From the NCBI RefSeq assembly GCF_001815905.1, contig NZ_KV823255.1, positions 97,188 through 161,187 on the forward strand: DNA of 64,000 bases. The letters are read 5' to 3'. Of this stretch, positions 45,541 through 55,922 are shown piece after piece (position 1 is the first letter of the stretch; each line of letters begins with the position of its first letter). A program made the position numbers and the translations under genes. The notes beneath the pieces were generated by a model, which worked only from the letters and a program-made list of their open reading frames with translations, was not told the DNA's origin and did not search any database. Origin of the DNA: Brevibacterium sp. HMSC07C04 (GTDB lineage: Bacteria > Actinomycetota > Actinomycetes > Actinomycetales > Brevibacteriaceae).

Positions 45541-45752
45541 CGTGCAAAGTGGAGATTGACTCCCACCTGGATTGCCAAGGGCAATCGGGTCAGCGAAAAC
45601 AGCTGGCACAAGCGGGCTTCAGGATCTGCTTTCCGGCTGTTGGGCACTGAGGTGAAGAATGTTCACCGGCAGCGTTTCAAGCTCCCTTTGCGTGTTCAAA
45701 GGGAGCTTTTCTGTTCCCTTGAACACCGTGATCACCATCTGAGTTAAGGAGC
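45541..45752 (+). promoter_or_regulatory. infC-rpmI-rplT leader, probable attenuator region
   Basis: The 200-nt untranslated leader contains ATTGCC-AAG-GGCAAT (45571-45585), other short stems and an intrinsic terminator (45679-45710) placed before the coding sequence. TAAGCT near 45530-45535 is a possible -10. A terminator inside a ribosomal-protein leader indicates control by attenuation, perhaps by L20 feedback; this is inference. Confidence 0.6.
45679..45710 (+). terminator. Intrinsic terminator in the infC leader (attenuator)
   Basis: A perfect 12-bp stem (45679-45690 with 45697-45708), 6-nt loop and a following TTTTCTGTT lie 43 bases before the infC ATG, upstream of the operon rather than after it. 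Confidence 0.85.
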
Positions 45753-46388
45753 ATGCACATCAGCGAGCCGCGCATCAACGATCGGATTCGAGTACCTGAG
45801 GTCCGTCTGGTCGGGCCCAACGGAGAGCAGGTCGGGATCGTCGCCATCCGCAAGGCACTCGACCTGGCACGCGAAGCCGATCTTGACCTCGTCGAGGTTG
45901 CGCCCAAGGCGAAGCCTCCGGTGGTCAAACTCATGGACTACGGCAAGTTCAAGTACGAAACTGCCCAGAAGGCACGCGAAGCACGGAAGAATCAGGCCAA
46001 CACGGCCCTGAAGGAAATCCGGTTCCGACTCAAGATCGACGACCACGACTACGAAACCAAGAAGGGCCACGTCGTCCGCTTCCTCAACGGCGGAGACAAG
46101 GTCAAGGTCATGATCATGTTCCGCGGACGCGAACAGTCCCGCCCGGAAATGGGCATGCGGCTGCTTGAGAAGCTGGCCGAGGAGGTTGCCGAATACGGCA
46201 CCGTTGAATCCTCACCTCGGCTTGATGGACGCAACATGGTCATGGTGCTCGCACCGACGCGTTCGAAGTCAGACGCCCGCGCAGAATCGCGCAGGGAGAC
46301 CGCGGGTGCCAAGGGCACATACACCGAAGTCAAGTCGCGTCGCGACCGCGCTGCTCAGGCCAAGGCCGAGCAGCGAAACCAGAACTGA
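45753..46388 (+). CDS. infC: Translation initiation factor IF-3
   Basis: A 211-residue IF-3: N-domain '[19 protein letters not shown]', linker '[10 protein letters not shown]'-type '[17 protein letters not shown]', and C-domain with '[15 protein letters not shown]' and '[14 protein letters not shown]'. A basic tail of about 40 residues extends beyond the E. coli length. It uses a normal ATG start with TAAGGAG, so the AUU-based autoregulation of E. coli does not apply; the leader terminator is a likely substitute. Confidence 0.96.
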   Translation: MHISEPRINDRIRVPEVRLVGPNGEQVGIVAIRKALDLAREADLDLVEVAPKAKPPVVKLMDYGKFKYETAQKAREARKNQANTALKEIRFRLKIDDHDYETKKGHVVRFLNGGDKVKVMIMFRGREQSRPEMGMRLLEKLAEEVAEYGTVESSPRLDGRNMVMVLAPTRSKSDARAESRRETAGAKGTYTEVKSRRDRAAQAKAEQRNQN

Positions 46389-46470
46389 CATCGGTTCAGG
46401 AGCGCCCAGCGCCCCAGAGCCACTACCCTCGGGACGGGTTTCCGAGGGCCGACTGAAGGAGAACGGCACA

Positions 46471-46671
46471 ATGCCGAAGCAGAAGACCCACAGCGGTACG
46501 AAGAAGCGCATCCGCGTCACCGGCAGCGGCAAGCTCATGCGCGAAGGTGTCGGCAACCGCCACCTCGCAGAAGTCAAGAGCTCGCGCCGTAAGCGCCGCA
46601 TCAGCGGCACCGACAAAGTCATGACCGGCGGCGACGCCGCCAAGGCCCGCAAGCTGCTGGGCAAGGCCTGA
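46471..46671 (+). CDS. rpmI: 50S ribosomal protein L35 (bL35)
   Basis: A 66-residue, highly basic protein with the L35 pattern '[20 protein letters not shown]'. GAAGGAGAA precedes the ATG by the usual distance. Lies in the invariant infC-rpmI-rplT order. Longer in-frame readings upstream are not L35. Confidence 0.96.
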   Translation: MPKQKTHSGTKKRIRVTGSGKLMREGVGNRHLAEVKSSRRKRRISGTDKVMTGGDAAKARKLLGKA

Positions 46672-46722
46672 CCAAAGCGCACCACAGCCCTACCGCTGTG
46701 ACATTCATCTGAAGGAGTACAC

Positions 46723-47112
46723 GTGGCACGTGTCAAGAGGGCTCTCAATGCCCACAAAAAGCGCCGGGTCATCCTCGACCGGGCGAGCGGCTACCGCGGA
46801 CAGCGTTCGCGCCTGTACCGCAAGGCCAAAGAACAGGTCATCCACTCGCTGGTCTACAACTACCGCGACCGCCGCAAGCGCAAGGGCGATTTCCGTCGCC
46901 TCTGGATCCAGCGCATCAACGCTGGCGCCCGCGCCAACGGCATGACCTACAACCGCTTCATCCAGGGTCTCAAAGCCGCTGGTGTTGAAGTCGACCGTCG
47001 TATGCTCGCCGAACTGGCCGTCAACGACGCAGCCGTGTTCACCAAGCTTGTGGAAGTCGCCAAGAACGCACTTCCGTCAGACGTGAACGCGCCGAAGACG
47101 CCTGCTGCCTGA
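46723..47112 (+). CDS. rplT: 50S ribosomal protein L20 (bL20)
   Basis: A 129-residue L20 with '[20 protein letters not shown]', '[20 protein letters not shown]' and '[20 protein letters not shown]', the last being the globular rRNA-binding part that also represses its own operon in other bacteria. GTG start with GAAGGAG upstream. Followed by a strong terminator. Confidence 0.97.
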   Translation: MARVKRALNAHKKRRVILDRASGYRGQRSRLYRKAKEQVIHSLVYNYRDRRKRKGDFRRLWIQRINAGARANGMTYNRFIQGLKAAGVEVDRRMLAELAVNDAAVFTKLVEVAKNALPSDVNAPKTPAA

Positions 47113-47122
47113 GTGCAGCTGT

Positions 47123-47156
47123 GAAAACGCGGGGGCTGTTTGGCCCCCGCGTTTTC
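47123..47156 (+). terminator. Terminator of the infC-rpmI-rplT operon
   Basis: A perfect 14-bp stem (47123-47136 with 47143-47156), 6-nt loop, followed by GTTT, 10 bases after rplT. Confidence 0.9.
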
Positions 47157-47208
47157 GTTTCCCGACAGCTGAGGCTGCGCATACCGTCCAGAAGAACTGA
47201 GTGAGGTT

Positions 47209-48120
47209 ATGGAAAGCGACATCCATCCCGGTCTGCACGGGCCGGAAGTGACGTCCCCGAAATCCCGCCGACTGCGCGAAGCCGCGAAGCTCGACCGCAA
47301 ACAGGGTCGGGCCAAGTCGGGAAGATTCCTCGTAGAAGGTCCGCAGGGCATCCGCGAGGCCTTACGCCACCAGGCCGAAAACCGCCCCAAGGCCGTGACG
47401 CTGCACGTTGAGCCCGGTCAGGCGGCACCGCGGGGGACAGGGGCCGTCCTCGATGTGTGGGCGACCGTCGAAGCGGCCGAGCGCAACCCCGACATCATCG
47501 AGGCCGCACGCAAAGCCGGCATCAAAATCAAGCAGACGGCTCCGGAAGCGCTGGCTTCGGTGGCTGAGACTGTCAACAGCCAGGGAATGATCGCCGTCGT
47601 CGAACAGCTTCACGCTGACTTGACCTCGGTGGTGACCAAGGAGGCAAAGCTCCTTGTCGTGCTCAGCCAAGTGCGGGATCCCGGCAACGCCGGAACCGTC
47701 CTGCGCGCAGCGGATGCCGCCGGTGCCGACGGTGTCATCATCACCTCCTCGAGTGTTGACGTCTACAACCCGAAGGCCGTGCGATCGACCGCCGGATCGA
47801 TCTTTCACCTGCCGGTGGTGACCGGGGTCGGCCTTCCAGAAGTCACCGAACTGGCGCGCGCCCGCGGCCTGCAGATCCTCGCCGCTGACGGCCATCCGCC
47901 GGCTCACGACCTTCACGTTCCGTGGGATACCGGCCTTGACCTCGCCCGTCCAACCGCGTGGGTGTTCGGCAACGAAGCCTGGGGACTTCCAGAAGCTGAT
48001 CGAGCGCAGGCCGACGCCGCCGTGGCCATCCCCATCTACGGAAAAGCAGAAAGCCTCAATCTGGCCACCGCCGCCTCGATTGCCGTCTATGAATCCGCCA
48101 AGCACGTCCGCATGATCTGA
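47209..48120 (+). CDS. 23S rRNA 2'-O-methyltransferase, TrmH/SpoU family
   Basis: A 303-residue SPOUT methyltransferase: N-terminal substrate-binding part and a C-terminal trefoil-knot domain. The three SpoU motifs are visible: 'QVRDPGNAGTVLRAADAAGA', 'VFGNEAWGLPE' and 'IPIYGKAESLNLATAASIA'. It should 2'-O-methylate a ribose in rRNA (RlmB-like or tsnR-like); exact target unknown. Positioned between rplT and pheS as in many actinobacteria. Confidence 0.9.
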   Translation: MESDIHPGLHGPEVTSPKSRRLREAAKLDRKQGRAKSGRFLVEGPQGIREALRHQAENRPKAVTLHVEPGQAAPRGTGAVLDVWATVEAAERNPDIIEAARKAGIKIKQTAPEALASVAETVNSQGMIAVVEQLHADLTSVVTKEAKLLVVLSQVRDPGNAGTVLRAADAAGADGVIITSSSVDVYNPKAVRSTAGSIFHLPVVTGVGLPEVTELARARGLQILAADGHPPAHDLHVPWDTGLDLARPTAWVFGNEAWGLPEADRAQADAAVAIPIYGKAESLNLATAASIAVYESAKHVRMI

Positions 48121-48158
48121 CGGTTCGCTAGACTGCAGAACGTTGTCCAACCATCTGA

Positions 48159-49210
<1,052 letters not shown>

Positions 49211-49211
<1 letters not shown>

Positions 49212-51739
49212 TGCTCGTACCCTTGGAATGGCTGGCCGAATACGTCGACCTGCCTAAGAACCTCGACGCTCACGAACTCGCTGCTGAACTTGCTGGCATC
49301 GGCTTGGAAGAAGAGGACTACATCGGTCCGGCAGTCACCGGCCCGCTGGTGGTCGGCCGAGTCCTGACCTGCGAACCCGAAAAGCACTCCAACGGCAAAA
49401 CCATCAACTGGTGCACCGTCGACGTCGGCCGCGAAGAACCGCAGGGCATTGTGTGCGGTGCACACAACTTCGGCGTCGGCGACTACGTTGTCGCAGCGCT
49501 GCCCGGTGCTGTTCTGCCCGGTGATTTCGCGATTGCGGCACGCAAAACCTACGGCCACATCTCTGACGGCATGATCTGCTCGGCGCGCGAACTGGGCTTG
49601 GGTGATGATCACGACGGCATCATCGTGCTCACCGAGTTCGGCTTTGCCGATCTGACCGCAGGCCAAGACGCCGCGGAACTGCTGGGTCTGAACCACGAAG
49701 TCCTCGACGTCAACATCACGCCCGACCGCGGATATCAGATGTCGATGCGCGGCATCGGCCGCGAATACGCTCTTCTGAAAGAGCAGAACTACGCCGACCC
49801 CGCCCTGGCGGTCGCCCCGGTCGTTGCCGGTGAGGGACACCCGGTCGAGCTCACCGACGACGCCCCCATTCACGGCAACGACGGCTGCACCCGCTTCACA
49901 GCCCTGCGCGTGCGCGGCATCGACCCGACAGCACAGACCCCGTTCTGGATGGCCAAGCGCCTGCTGGAGGCTGGCATGCGTCCCATTTCGCTGGTCGTGG
50001 ACATCACCAACTACGTCATGCTCGAACTCGGCCAGCCGCTGCACGCCTACGATCTCGCCAACGTCGGCGAGCGGATCGTCGTACGCCGCGGTCGCAAGGG
50101 CGACAAGCTCACCACGCTCGACGACGTCGAACGGAGCATTCACCCAGAAGACGTGGTGGTCACCGGAATCAGCGCCGACGGCAGCGAAGAGCTTCTCGGC
50201 CTGGCCGGTGTCATGGGCGGGGCAGATTCCGAAGTCAGCGACACGACCGTCGATGTGCTCATCGAAGGCGCTCACTGGGACCCCGTGTCGATTGCCCGCA
50301 CAGCCCGCAGGCACCGCCTGCCGAGCGAAGCCGCCAAGCGCTTCGAACGCGGAGTCGACCCGGCGCTGGGCCCGGCCGCAGTCGCCCGCGCCGCACAGCT
50401 GCTCACCCAGATGGCAGGTGGCCAGGCAGACGCAACAGCATCGGTCCCCGGCAGTTTTCCGGCGCCTCGTGAGGTGAGCCTGCCGAAGACCCGCACGGCA
50501 GAACTCGTGGGCATTGACTACACCGATGACCAAGTGATCGGCGCCCTGCGCGCCGTCGGCTGCGAAGTCGACGACAGCGGTGCCGACTACAGCGTGACAG
50601 TGCCGTCGTGGCGCCCGGACCTGACCGACGCGGAAGACCTCGTTGAGGAAATCGCGCGAGTCAACGGCTACGACCAGATCCCGTCAATTGTTCCGCAGGC
50701 CCCTGGCGGAGAAGGGCTCACCCGCCGCCAGACATCCCGCCGCGCGGTGTCGAACCTGCTTGCCGACCTCGGCCTGACAGAAGTGCTGACCTACCCGTTC
50801 ACGTCAGAAGCACGGCAGGACGCCCTCCGGATTCCGCAGGACGATCCGCGACGGAACAACCTGCGCTTGGCCAACCCGCTCAGCGACGACCAGCCGCTGC
50901 TGCGCACCGAGCTGCTGCCGACACTCGTCGACGCGCAGCTGCGCAACCAGGGACGCGGTTTCAAGGACACCGCACTGTTCGAAATCGGGCTGGTCACCCA
51001 GCCTGAAACTGCCCAGCTGCCGGCCAGTGAAACCTTCGCACCGGGGTACTACCCCACGGAAGAAGAGCGCGCAGCGATCTTTGACGCTGTTCCCCACCAG
51101 CCGCTGCACGCGGCTGGGATCGTGTCGGGCAACTGGGACCTCGAAGGCGTGTGGGGCAACGGCCGCAGGGCCGAAGCGATGGACGTGATCGAGATCGTCA
51201 AGCGAATCGCAGCGGCTCTCGGCCAGAGCGTGACGCCGACGGCGTCTGACCGCGCACCGTTCCACCCCGGCCGCTGCGCTGAATTCCGCCTGGCAGACGG
51301 CACGCTGTTCGGCCACGCCGGTGAGCTGCACCCCAAGGTCGTCGAAACGCTCGGACTGCCGGCCCGCACGGTTGCATTCGAGGTCGTTCTCGATTCTGTA
51401 CTGGACGCTCCGGCAGAGCGCCGCTGGTCGGGTGCCCTGTCCACCTATCCGGTGTCCAGGCAGGACGTGGCGCTCATCGTGGATGACAGCATCGTGATCG
51501 GCGACCTTGTAGACACCATGCGTGAAGCCATCGGCAGCGATCTCGAAGGGCTTGAACTGTTCGACGAGTACCGGGGCGAACAGGTGGGGGAAGGTAAAAA
51601 GTCGCTTGCATTCCGCATGACCTTCCGGGCAGCCGACCGCACTATGACAAGCGACGAGGCCTCGGCCCTGCGCGAAGCCGCAACCGCCGCAGTCGAAAAG
51701 GCATACGGCGCGGTAGCCCGCACCGGCGGGGAGGCGTGA
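49211..51739 (+). CDS. pheT: Phenylalanine--tRNA ligase beta subunit
   Basis: A 842-residue beta chain: N-terminal EMAP/OB fold ('GPLVVGRVLTCEPEKHSNGK'), B3/B4 editing domain, B5, the catalytic-like core and a C-terminal ferredoxin-fold anticodon domain ('STYPVSRQDVALIVDDSI'). It supplies tRNA binding and hydrolyses mischarged Tyr-tRNA(Phe). Coupled to pheS by TGATG. Confidence 0.97.
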
Positions 51740-51749
51740 GCGCAGAGTC

Positions 51750-52562
51750 ATGAGCACCGTCCTCATCACCGGAGGTTCGCGAGGCATCGGCCGTCACCTG
51801 GCCGATGGCTTCGCGGCCGACGGGTGGAACGTCATCCTCACGGCAACTGACGAAGCCCGTGCGGCCGCTGCGGCCCAGCAGATCGCCCAGGCTCGCGGCA
51901 CCCGGGTCATTGGTGTGCAGCTCCAAGCGACAGACCCCACATCAGTTGAGGCTCTTGCCCAGCGCACCGCAGAAATCGAAGAGCAGCTGGGCGAGCCCAT
52001 TACGACGGTCATCAACAACGCCGGCGTGGTGGAAAGCCCAGAAGGCCCCGTGTGGAATGTTCCCGCCGAGCAGCTGATGCGCACGCTTGATACGAACATT
52101 CGCGGGCCGTTCCTTGTTGTTCGCGCCTTCGCCGAGCGCCTGCTGGAAACAGCCGACACAACGGGCCGGGCGTGCCGGATCATCGATCTCAATTCCGGTT
52201 CCGGCGCGCAGGGAACACCCGCTTACGCTGCCTACTCGGCATCCAAGGCAGCCCTGTTCCGCCTGGCTGATTCGGTACACGTCTACGGCTATGACAAGGG
52301 CCTGCGGATCTTCGAAATGGCCCCGGGGGTCATCGAATCCGACATGACCGGCTCGATGGCAATGCACGACTGGCGGGGCAGTTCCGACTGGACTGATCCC
52401 GAAGACGTCGCAGCTTTGGCCCTCGCGCTCGCCTCGGGCGACCTCGACGCCTATTCCGGCCGCTTTGTGCGCGCAGGCCTTGACACCCCGGATTCGCTTG
52501 CCGAGACCGCCGCGGCTGGTCTTGCCGACGACTTCCGTCGGCTGGCCGTGCGCATGGACTGA
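51750..52562 (+). CDS. Short-chain dehydrogenase/reductase
   Basis: A 270-residue classical SDR. NAD(P) motif TGGSRGIGRHL near the start, NNAG in the middle, and the catalytic Ser plus YxxxK ('NSGSG', 'YAAYSASKAAL'). Substrate unknown. Starts ten bases after pheT and so may be read from the pheST transcript, though functionally unrelated. Followed by a strong terminator. Confidence 0.9.
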   Translation: MSTVLITGGSRGIGRHLADGFAADGWNVILTATDEARAAAAAQQIAQARGTRVIGVQLQATDPTSVEALAQRTAEIEEQLGEPITTVINNAGVVESPEGPVWNVPAEQLMRTLDTNIRGPFLVVRAFAERLLETADTTGRACRIIDLNSGSGAQGTPAYAAYSASKAALFRLADSVHVYGYDKGLRIFEMAPGVIESDMTGSMAMHDWRGSSDWTDPEDVAALALALASGDLDAYSGRFVRAGLDTPDSLAETAAAGLADDFRRLAVRMD

Positions 52563-52571
52563 CCCAGCAGA

Positions 52572-52617
52572 AGAACGAGGCGGAGCTCACCGATCTCGGT
52601 GACCTCCGCCTCGTTCT
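52572..52617. terminator. Bidirectional terminator between SDR and quinone oxidoreductase genes
   Basis: Outer stem of 13 bp (52573-52585 with 52604-52616), one mismatch, then 7 inner pairs; it ends in TTCTCTG. It lies between convergent genes. Confidence 0.88.
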
Positions 52618-52631
52618 CTGTGTCGACTGAA

Positions 52632-53603
52632 TCAGACCGTCAGCACGACCTTGCCGGTGGTCGTGCGGCCCTCGAGGGCTTCGTGGGCTTGGCGGGCCTG
52701 TTCGAGCGGGAAGGTCTGGCCGACGCGGAATTTCAGCCATCCCTCGTCGAGTCCCGCAAAGAGCTGCCCCGCGCGCTTGTGCAGTTCTTCGGGGGAGTCG
52801 ATGAACCACTTCGTGGAAGGCCGGGACAAGAAGATTCCGCCGCTGGAGTTCAGCCGCTGAATGTCGAACGGCGGAACAGCACCGGAAGCTGCGCCGAAGA
52901 GCACCATGGATCCGCGCGGGCGGATAGAGGCCAGCGAGGCGTCGAAAGTGTCTTTGCCGACCCCGTCATAGGCGACGTCAACGCCCTTGCCGTCGGTGAA
53001 GGCCATGACTTCTTCGCGGATGTCGACACCGTCCCCGTAGAGGAAAACGTGATCGGCTCCCGCCGCGCGGGCCAGTTCGGCCTTTTCTTCTGTTGACACC
53101 GTGCCGATGACCCGGCCGCCCAGGTGTTTGATGAACTGGGTCAGCAGCAGGCCGACACCGCCGGCGGTCGCGTGGACGAGAGCCGTCTGGCCGGGCTTGA
53201 TTTCGTGGGAGTCCGTCACCAGGTACTGCGCGGTCATCCCCTGCAGGGGCACGGCGGCAGCGGTTTCGAAGTCCACGCCATCGGGCAGGGGCAGAAGCTC
53301 TTCGGCCTTGACCACGATGTTCTGCGCGTAGGAGCCGTGAACGTCTGTCCAGGCCACGCGCTGACCGACGTCAATGCCCTCAACGCCCTCGCCGAGTTCG
53401 GCAACGACCCCGGAGCCTTCAACGCCGACGATGTGAGGAAAGGGCATGGGGTACATGCCGCCGCGCCGATAAGTGTCGATGAAGTTCACGCCGGCGGCTT
53501 TGACGTCGACGAGGACTTCGCCGGGACCGGGGGAGGGTGTTTCGACTTCGGTGTACTCAAGAACTTCGGGTCCGCCTTGTCGGACTGCCTGAACTGCGTA
53601 CAT
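52632..53603 (-). CDS. NADPH:quinone oxidoreductase (zinc-free MDR family)
   Basis: A 323-residue medium-chain oxidoreductase. It has a GroES-like N-domain with 'GVEGSGVVAELGEGV' and a Rossmann domain with 'VHATAGGVGLLLTQF' (AxxGGVG), lacking the zinc Cys cluster, as in QOR. It reduces quinones or enones by NADPH. Divergent from argC, with about 70 bases between start codons. Confidence 0.9.
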   Translation of the reverse strand: MYAVQAVRQGGPEVLEYTEVETPSPGPGEVLVDVKAAGVNFIDTYRRGGMYPMPFPHIVGVEGSGVVAELGEGVEGIDVGQRVAWTDVHGSYAQNIVVKAEELLPLPDGVDFETAAAVPLQGMTAQYLVTDSHEIKPGQTALVHATAGGVGLLLTQFIKHLGGRVIGTVSTEEKAELARAAGADHVFLYGDGVDIREEVMAFTDGKGVDVAYDGVGKDTFDASLASIRPRGSMVLFGAASGAVPPFDIQRLNSSGGIFLSRPSTKWFIDSPEELHKRAGQLFAGLDEGWLKFRVGQTFPLEQARQAHEALEGRTTTGKVVLTV

Positions 53604-53641
53604 GTTCCTCCTTGAAATGCTGGCAACAGCAGGATCACTGA

Positions 53642-53688
53642 TGAATAATTTATCTTGTCAATGTATGCTTATGCATATGGTTTATTCA
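53642..53688. promoter_or_regulatory. ARG-box-like AT-rich operator over the argC start
   Basis: An AT-rich island in GC-rich DNA: TGAATAA (53642-53648) and its exact complement TTATTCA (53682-53688) flank TATGC-TTAT-GCATA (53664-53677). TGAATA/TGCATA half sites are typical of ArgR boxes. The island covers the argC start codons, and argR is encoded in the same operon, so autoregulation by ArgR is likely. Confidence 0.65.
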
Positions 53689-54774
53689 GTCGCGGTATCG
53701 GGAGCCACGGGATACGCGGGCGGGGAAGTCCTCCGCCTGCTGGCAGGCAACCCGAACTTCACGGTGACAACCGTCTGCGGACACTCCACAGTCGGTCATC
53801 TCCTAGGCGAACAACAGCCGCACCTGCGCGCCTATTCCGACATGACGATCGCGGACTCTTCGGCCGCGACTCTGGCTGGGCACGATGTTGTGTTCCTGGC
53901 CCTGCCGCACGGCCAGTCCGGTGCCATCGCCGCTGAGCTTGAAAAGCTCAGCCCCGCAACCCTCATCGTGGACCTCGCTGCCGATCACCGGCTCATCGAC
54001 CCGGACGCGTGGAGAAGCTACTACGGTTCGGAACATCCCGGCACGTGGACCTACGGTCTGCCCGAGCTCATGCTCGCTGGCCCCGGCAGCACGGACCACA
54101 CCACCCAGCGGAGGCAGCTGGAAGGTGCCACGCGCATCGCCGTGCCCGGATGCAATGTCACGGCGGTGACCCTCGGAGTGCAGCCGCTCGTGCACGCGGG
54201 ACTTATCGACCACACCCGGCTGACAGCCGTTTTGGCCAACGGCGTATCAGGTGCGGGCAAGGCTCTCAAACCGCACCTGCTGGCCTCCGAGATCCTCGGC
54301 GGGGCCAGCCCGTACGCGGTCGGCGGAACCCATCGCCACATCCCCGAAATCGAACAGAACCTCGCTCTTGCGGCGGGTGAAGACCCCCTTGCAGGCTCCG
54401 CCCGCATCACTTTCACCCCGACGCTCGTGCCGATGTCCCGCGGAATCCTGGCAACCGTCTCGGCGCCTCTTGCGGCCGGTGCTGATGTCGGCCAGGCACA
54501 GGAGAAGATCAGCGCGGCTTTCGCCTCGGCCTATGATTCCGAACCCTTTGTCACCGTGCTGCCGCACGGCCAGTGGCCCAACACGTCGGCGACCGCGGGA
54601 TCTAACCAGGCCCACCTGCAGTGGGCCCTCGATGGCCGCGCCGCGACCGTCACGGTCTGCATTGCCATTGACAACCTCGTCCGCGGCACCGCAGGCCAAG
54701 CGGTGCAGTCGGCGCACATTGCGCTCGGACTCGAAGAAACATCACATCTTCCACACGAAGGAGTTGCACCGTGA
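53677..54774 (+). CDS. argC: N-acetyl-gamma-glutamyl-phosphate reductase
   Basis: A 365-residue ArgC. NADP motif 'SGATGYAGGE', catalytic Cys159 in 'AVPGCNVTAV' and the His in 'GGTHRHIPEIEQ' are intact. It reduces acetylglutamyl phosphate to the semialdehyde, step three of arginine synthesis. In-frame ATGs at 53665, 53671 and 53677 have no Shine-Dalgarno; 53677 matches the family's 'M-x-YSVAV' start, and a leaderless or near-leaderless mRNA is possible. Confidence 0.94.
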   Translation: MVYSVAVSGATGYAGGEVLRLLAGNPNFTVTTVCGHSTVGHLLGEQQPHLRAYSDMTIADSSAATLAGHDVVFLALPHGQSGAIAAELEKLSPATLIVDLAADHRLIDPDAWRSYYGSEHPGTWTYGLPELMLAGPGSTDHTTQRRQLEGATRIAVPGCNVTAVTLGVQPLVHAGLIDHTRLTAVLANGVSGAGKALKPHLLASEILGGASPYAVGGTHRHIPEIEQNLALAAGEDPLAGSARITFTPTLVPMSRGILATVSAPLAAGADVGQAQEKISAAFASAYDSEPFVTVLPHGQWPNTSATAGSNQAHLQWALDGRAATVTVCIAIDNLVRGTAGQAVQSAHIALGLEETSHLPHEGVAP

Positions 54775-55922
54775 GCGTCACCGCAGCACCGGGCTTTCGC
54801 GCCGCCGGAACCACCGTCGGCATCAAGCCGAGCGGCAAAAAGGACTTCGCCGTAGTCATCAACGACGGTCCCAGCACAAACGCCGCCGTCGTCTACACCT
54901 CCAACAAGTGCAAAGCGAACCCCGTGAAGTGGTCACAGCCGCGCACGCGCGACGGCCAGGTCCGTGCGGCCATCATCAACTCTGGCTGCGCCAACTGCTT
55001 CACGGGTGACTTCGGCTTCGAAACGACGAAGCTGACCGCGCACGCGGTTGCGGATGCTGTCGGATGCAGTGCTGACGACGTCCTCGTGTGCTCCACCGGG
55101 CTCATCGGCACCGGGGGAGAGGACTTCCGCACCCGGCTGGTCGGGGGAGTTCCGGGTCTGGTCGAATCTGCGTCCGCGTCCGGTGGCGCCGATGCCGCAC
55201 AGGCCATCCTCACCACGGACTCTGTTTCCAAAGAAGCGCTCGCGGAAGGCTCCGGCTACACCATCGGCGCAATGGCCAAGGGTGCAGGCATGCTCGCACC
55301 GTCACTTGCGACGATGATCGTCGTCATCACAACCGATGCCAAGCTCAGCCCAGAACAGCTCGACCGGGCGCTGCGCAGTGCAACGGCCAAAAGCTTCGAC
55401 CGGCTGGACTCCGACGGCTGCCGGTCGACTAACGACACCGTCGCACTGCTGTCGTCGGGGGCCGGAGCAGAAGCGGACGAAGCCGAATTCACAGCCCTGC
55501 TGACCGAGGTGTGCACTGACCTTGCCCGCCAGCTCATGGCCGATGCCGAAGGTGCCGCCCACGACGTTGAAATCACCGTTACAGGAGCCGCGAGCGAAGA
55601 CGACGCCGTCGAAGTCGGCCGCACCGTGTCGCGCTCAAACCTTGTCAAGACAGCACTTATGGGGGAGGACCCCAACTGGGGTCGCGTTCTCGCGCAAGTC
55701 GGCACAGCGCAGGCGGAGTTTGATCCCGAAAACCTCGACGTCAGCTTCAACGGAGTTCAGGTGTGCCGGGCAACTGCACCGCACGAAGACCCCGCGAAGG
55801 TGAAGTTCGGCCGCAAGATCAACATTGAGATCAACCTCAACAGCGGCCAGGCCGAAGCGACGATCTTCACCAACGATCTCACCCACGAATACGTCACCGA
55901 GAACAGCTCTGCAGCATCATGA
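54771..55922 (+). CDS. argJ: Bifunctional ornithine acetyltransferase / N-acetylglutamate synthase
   Basis: A 383-residue ArgJ. The self-cleavage site is before Thr181 in 'GMLAPSLATMIVV', which becomes the N-terminal nucleophile of the beta chain; 'TNDTVALLSSG' is also typical. It recycles the acetyl group from acetylornithine to glutamate. GTG start overlapping argC. No argA seen in the window; ArgJ may supply acetylglutamate. Confidence 0.95.
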   Translation: MSVTAAPGFRAAGTTVGIKPSGKKDFAVVINDGPSTNAAVVYTSNKCKANPVKWSQPRTRDGQVRAAIINSGCANCFTGDFGFETTKLTAHAVADAVGCSADDVLVCSTGLIGTGGEDFRTRLVGGVPGLVESASASGGADAAQAILTTDSVSKEALAEGSGYTIGAMAKGAGMLAPSLATMIVVITTDAKLSPEQLDRALRSATAKSFDRLDSDGCRSTNDTVALLSSGAGAEADEAEFTALLTEVCTDLARQLMADAEGAAHDVEITVTGAASEDDAVEVGRTVSRSNLVKTALMGEDPNWGRVLAQVGTAQAEFDPENLDVSFNGVQVCRATAPHEDPAKVKFGRKINIEINLNSGQAEATIFTNDLTHEYVTENSSAAS

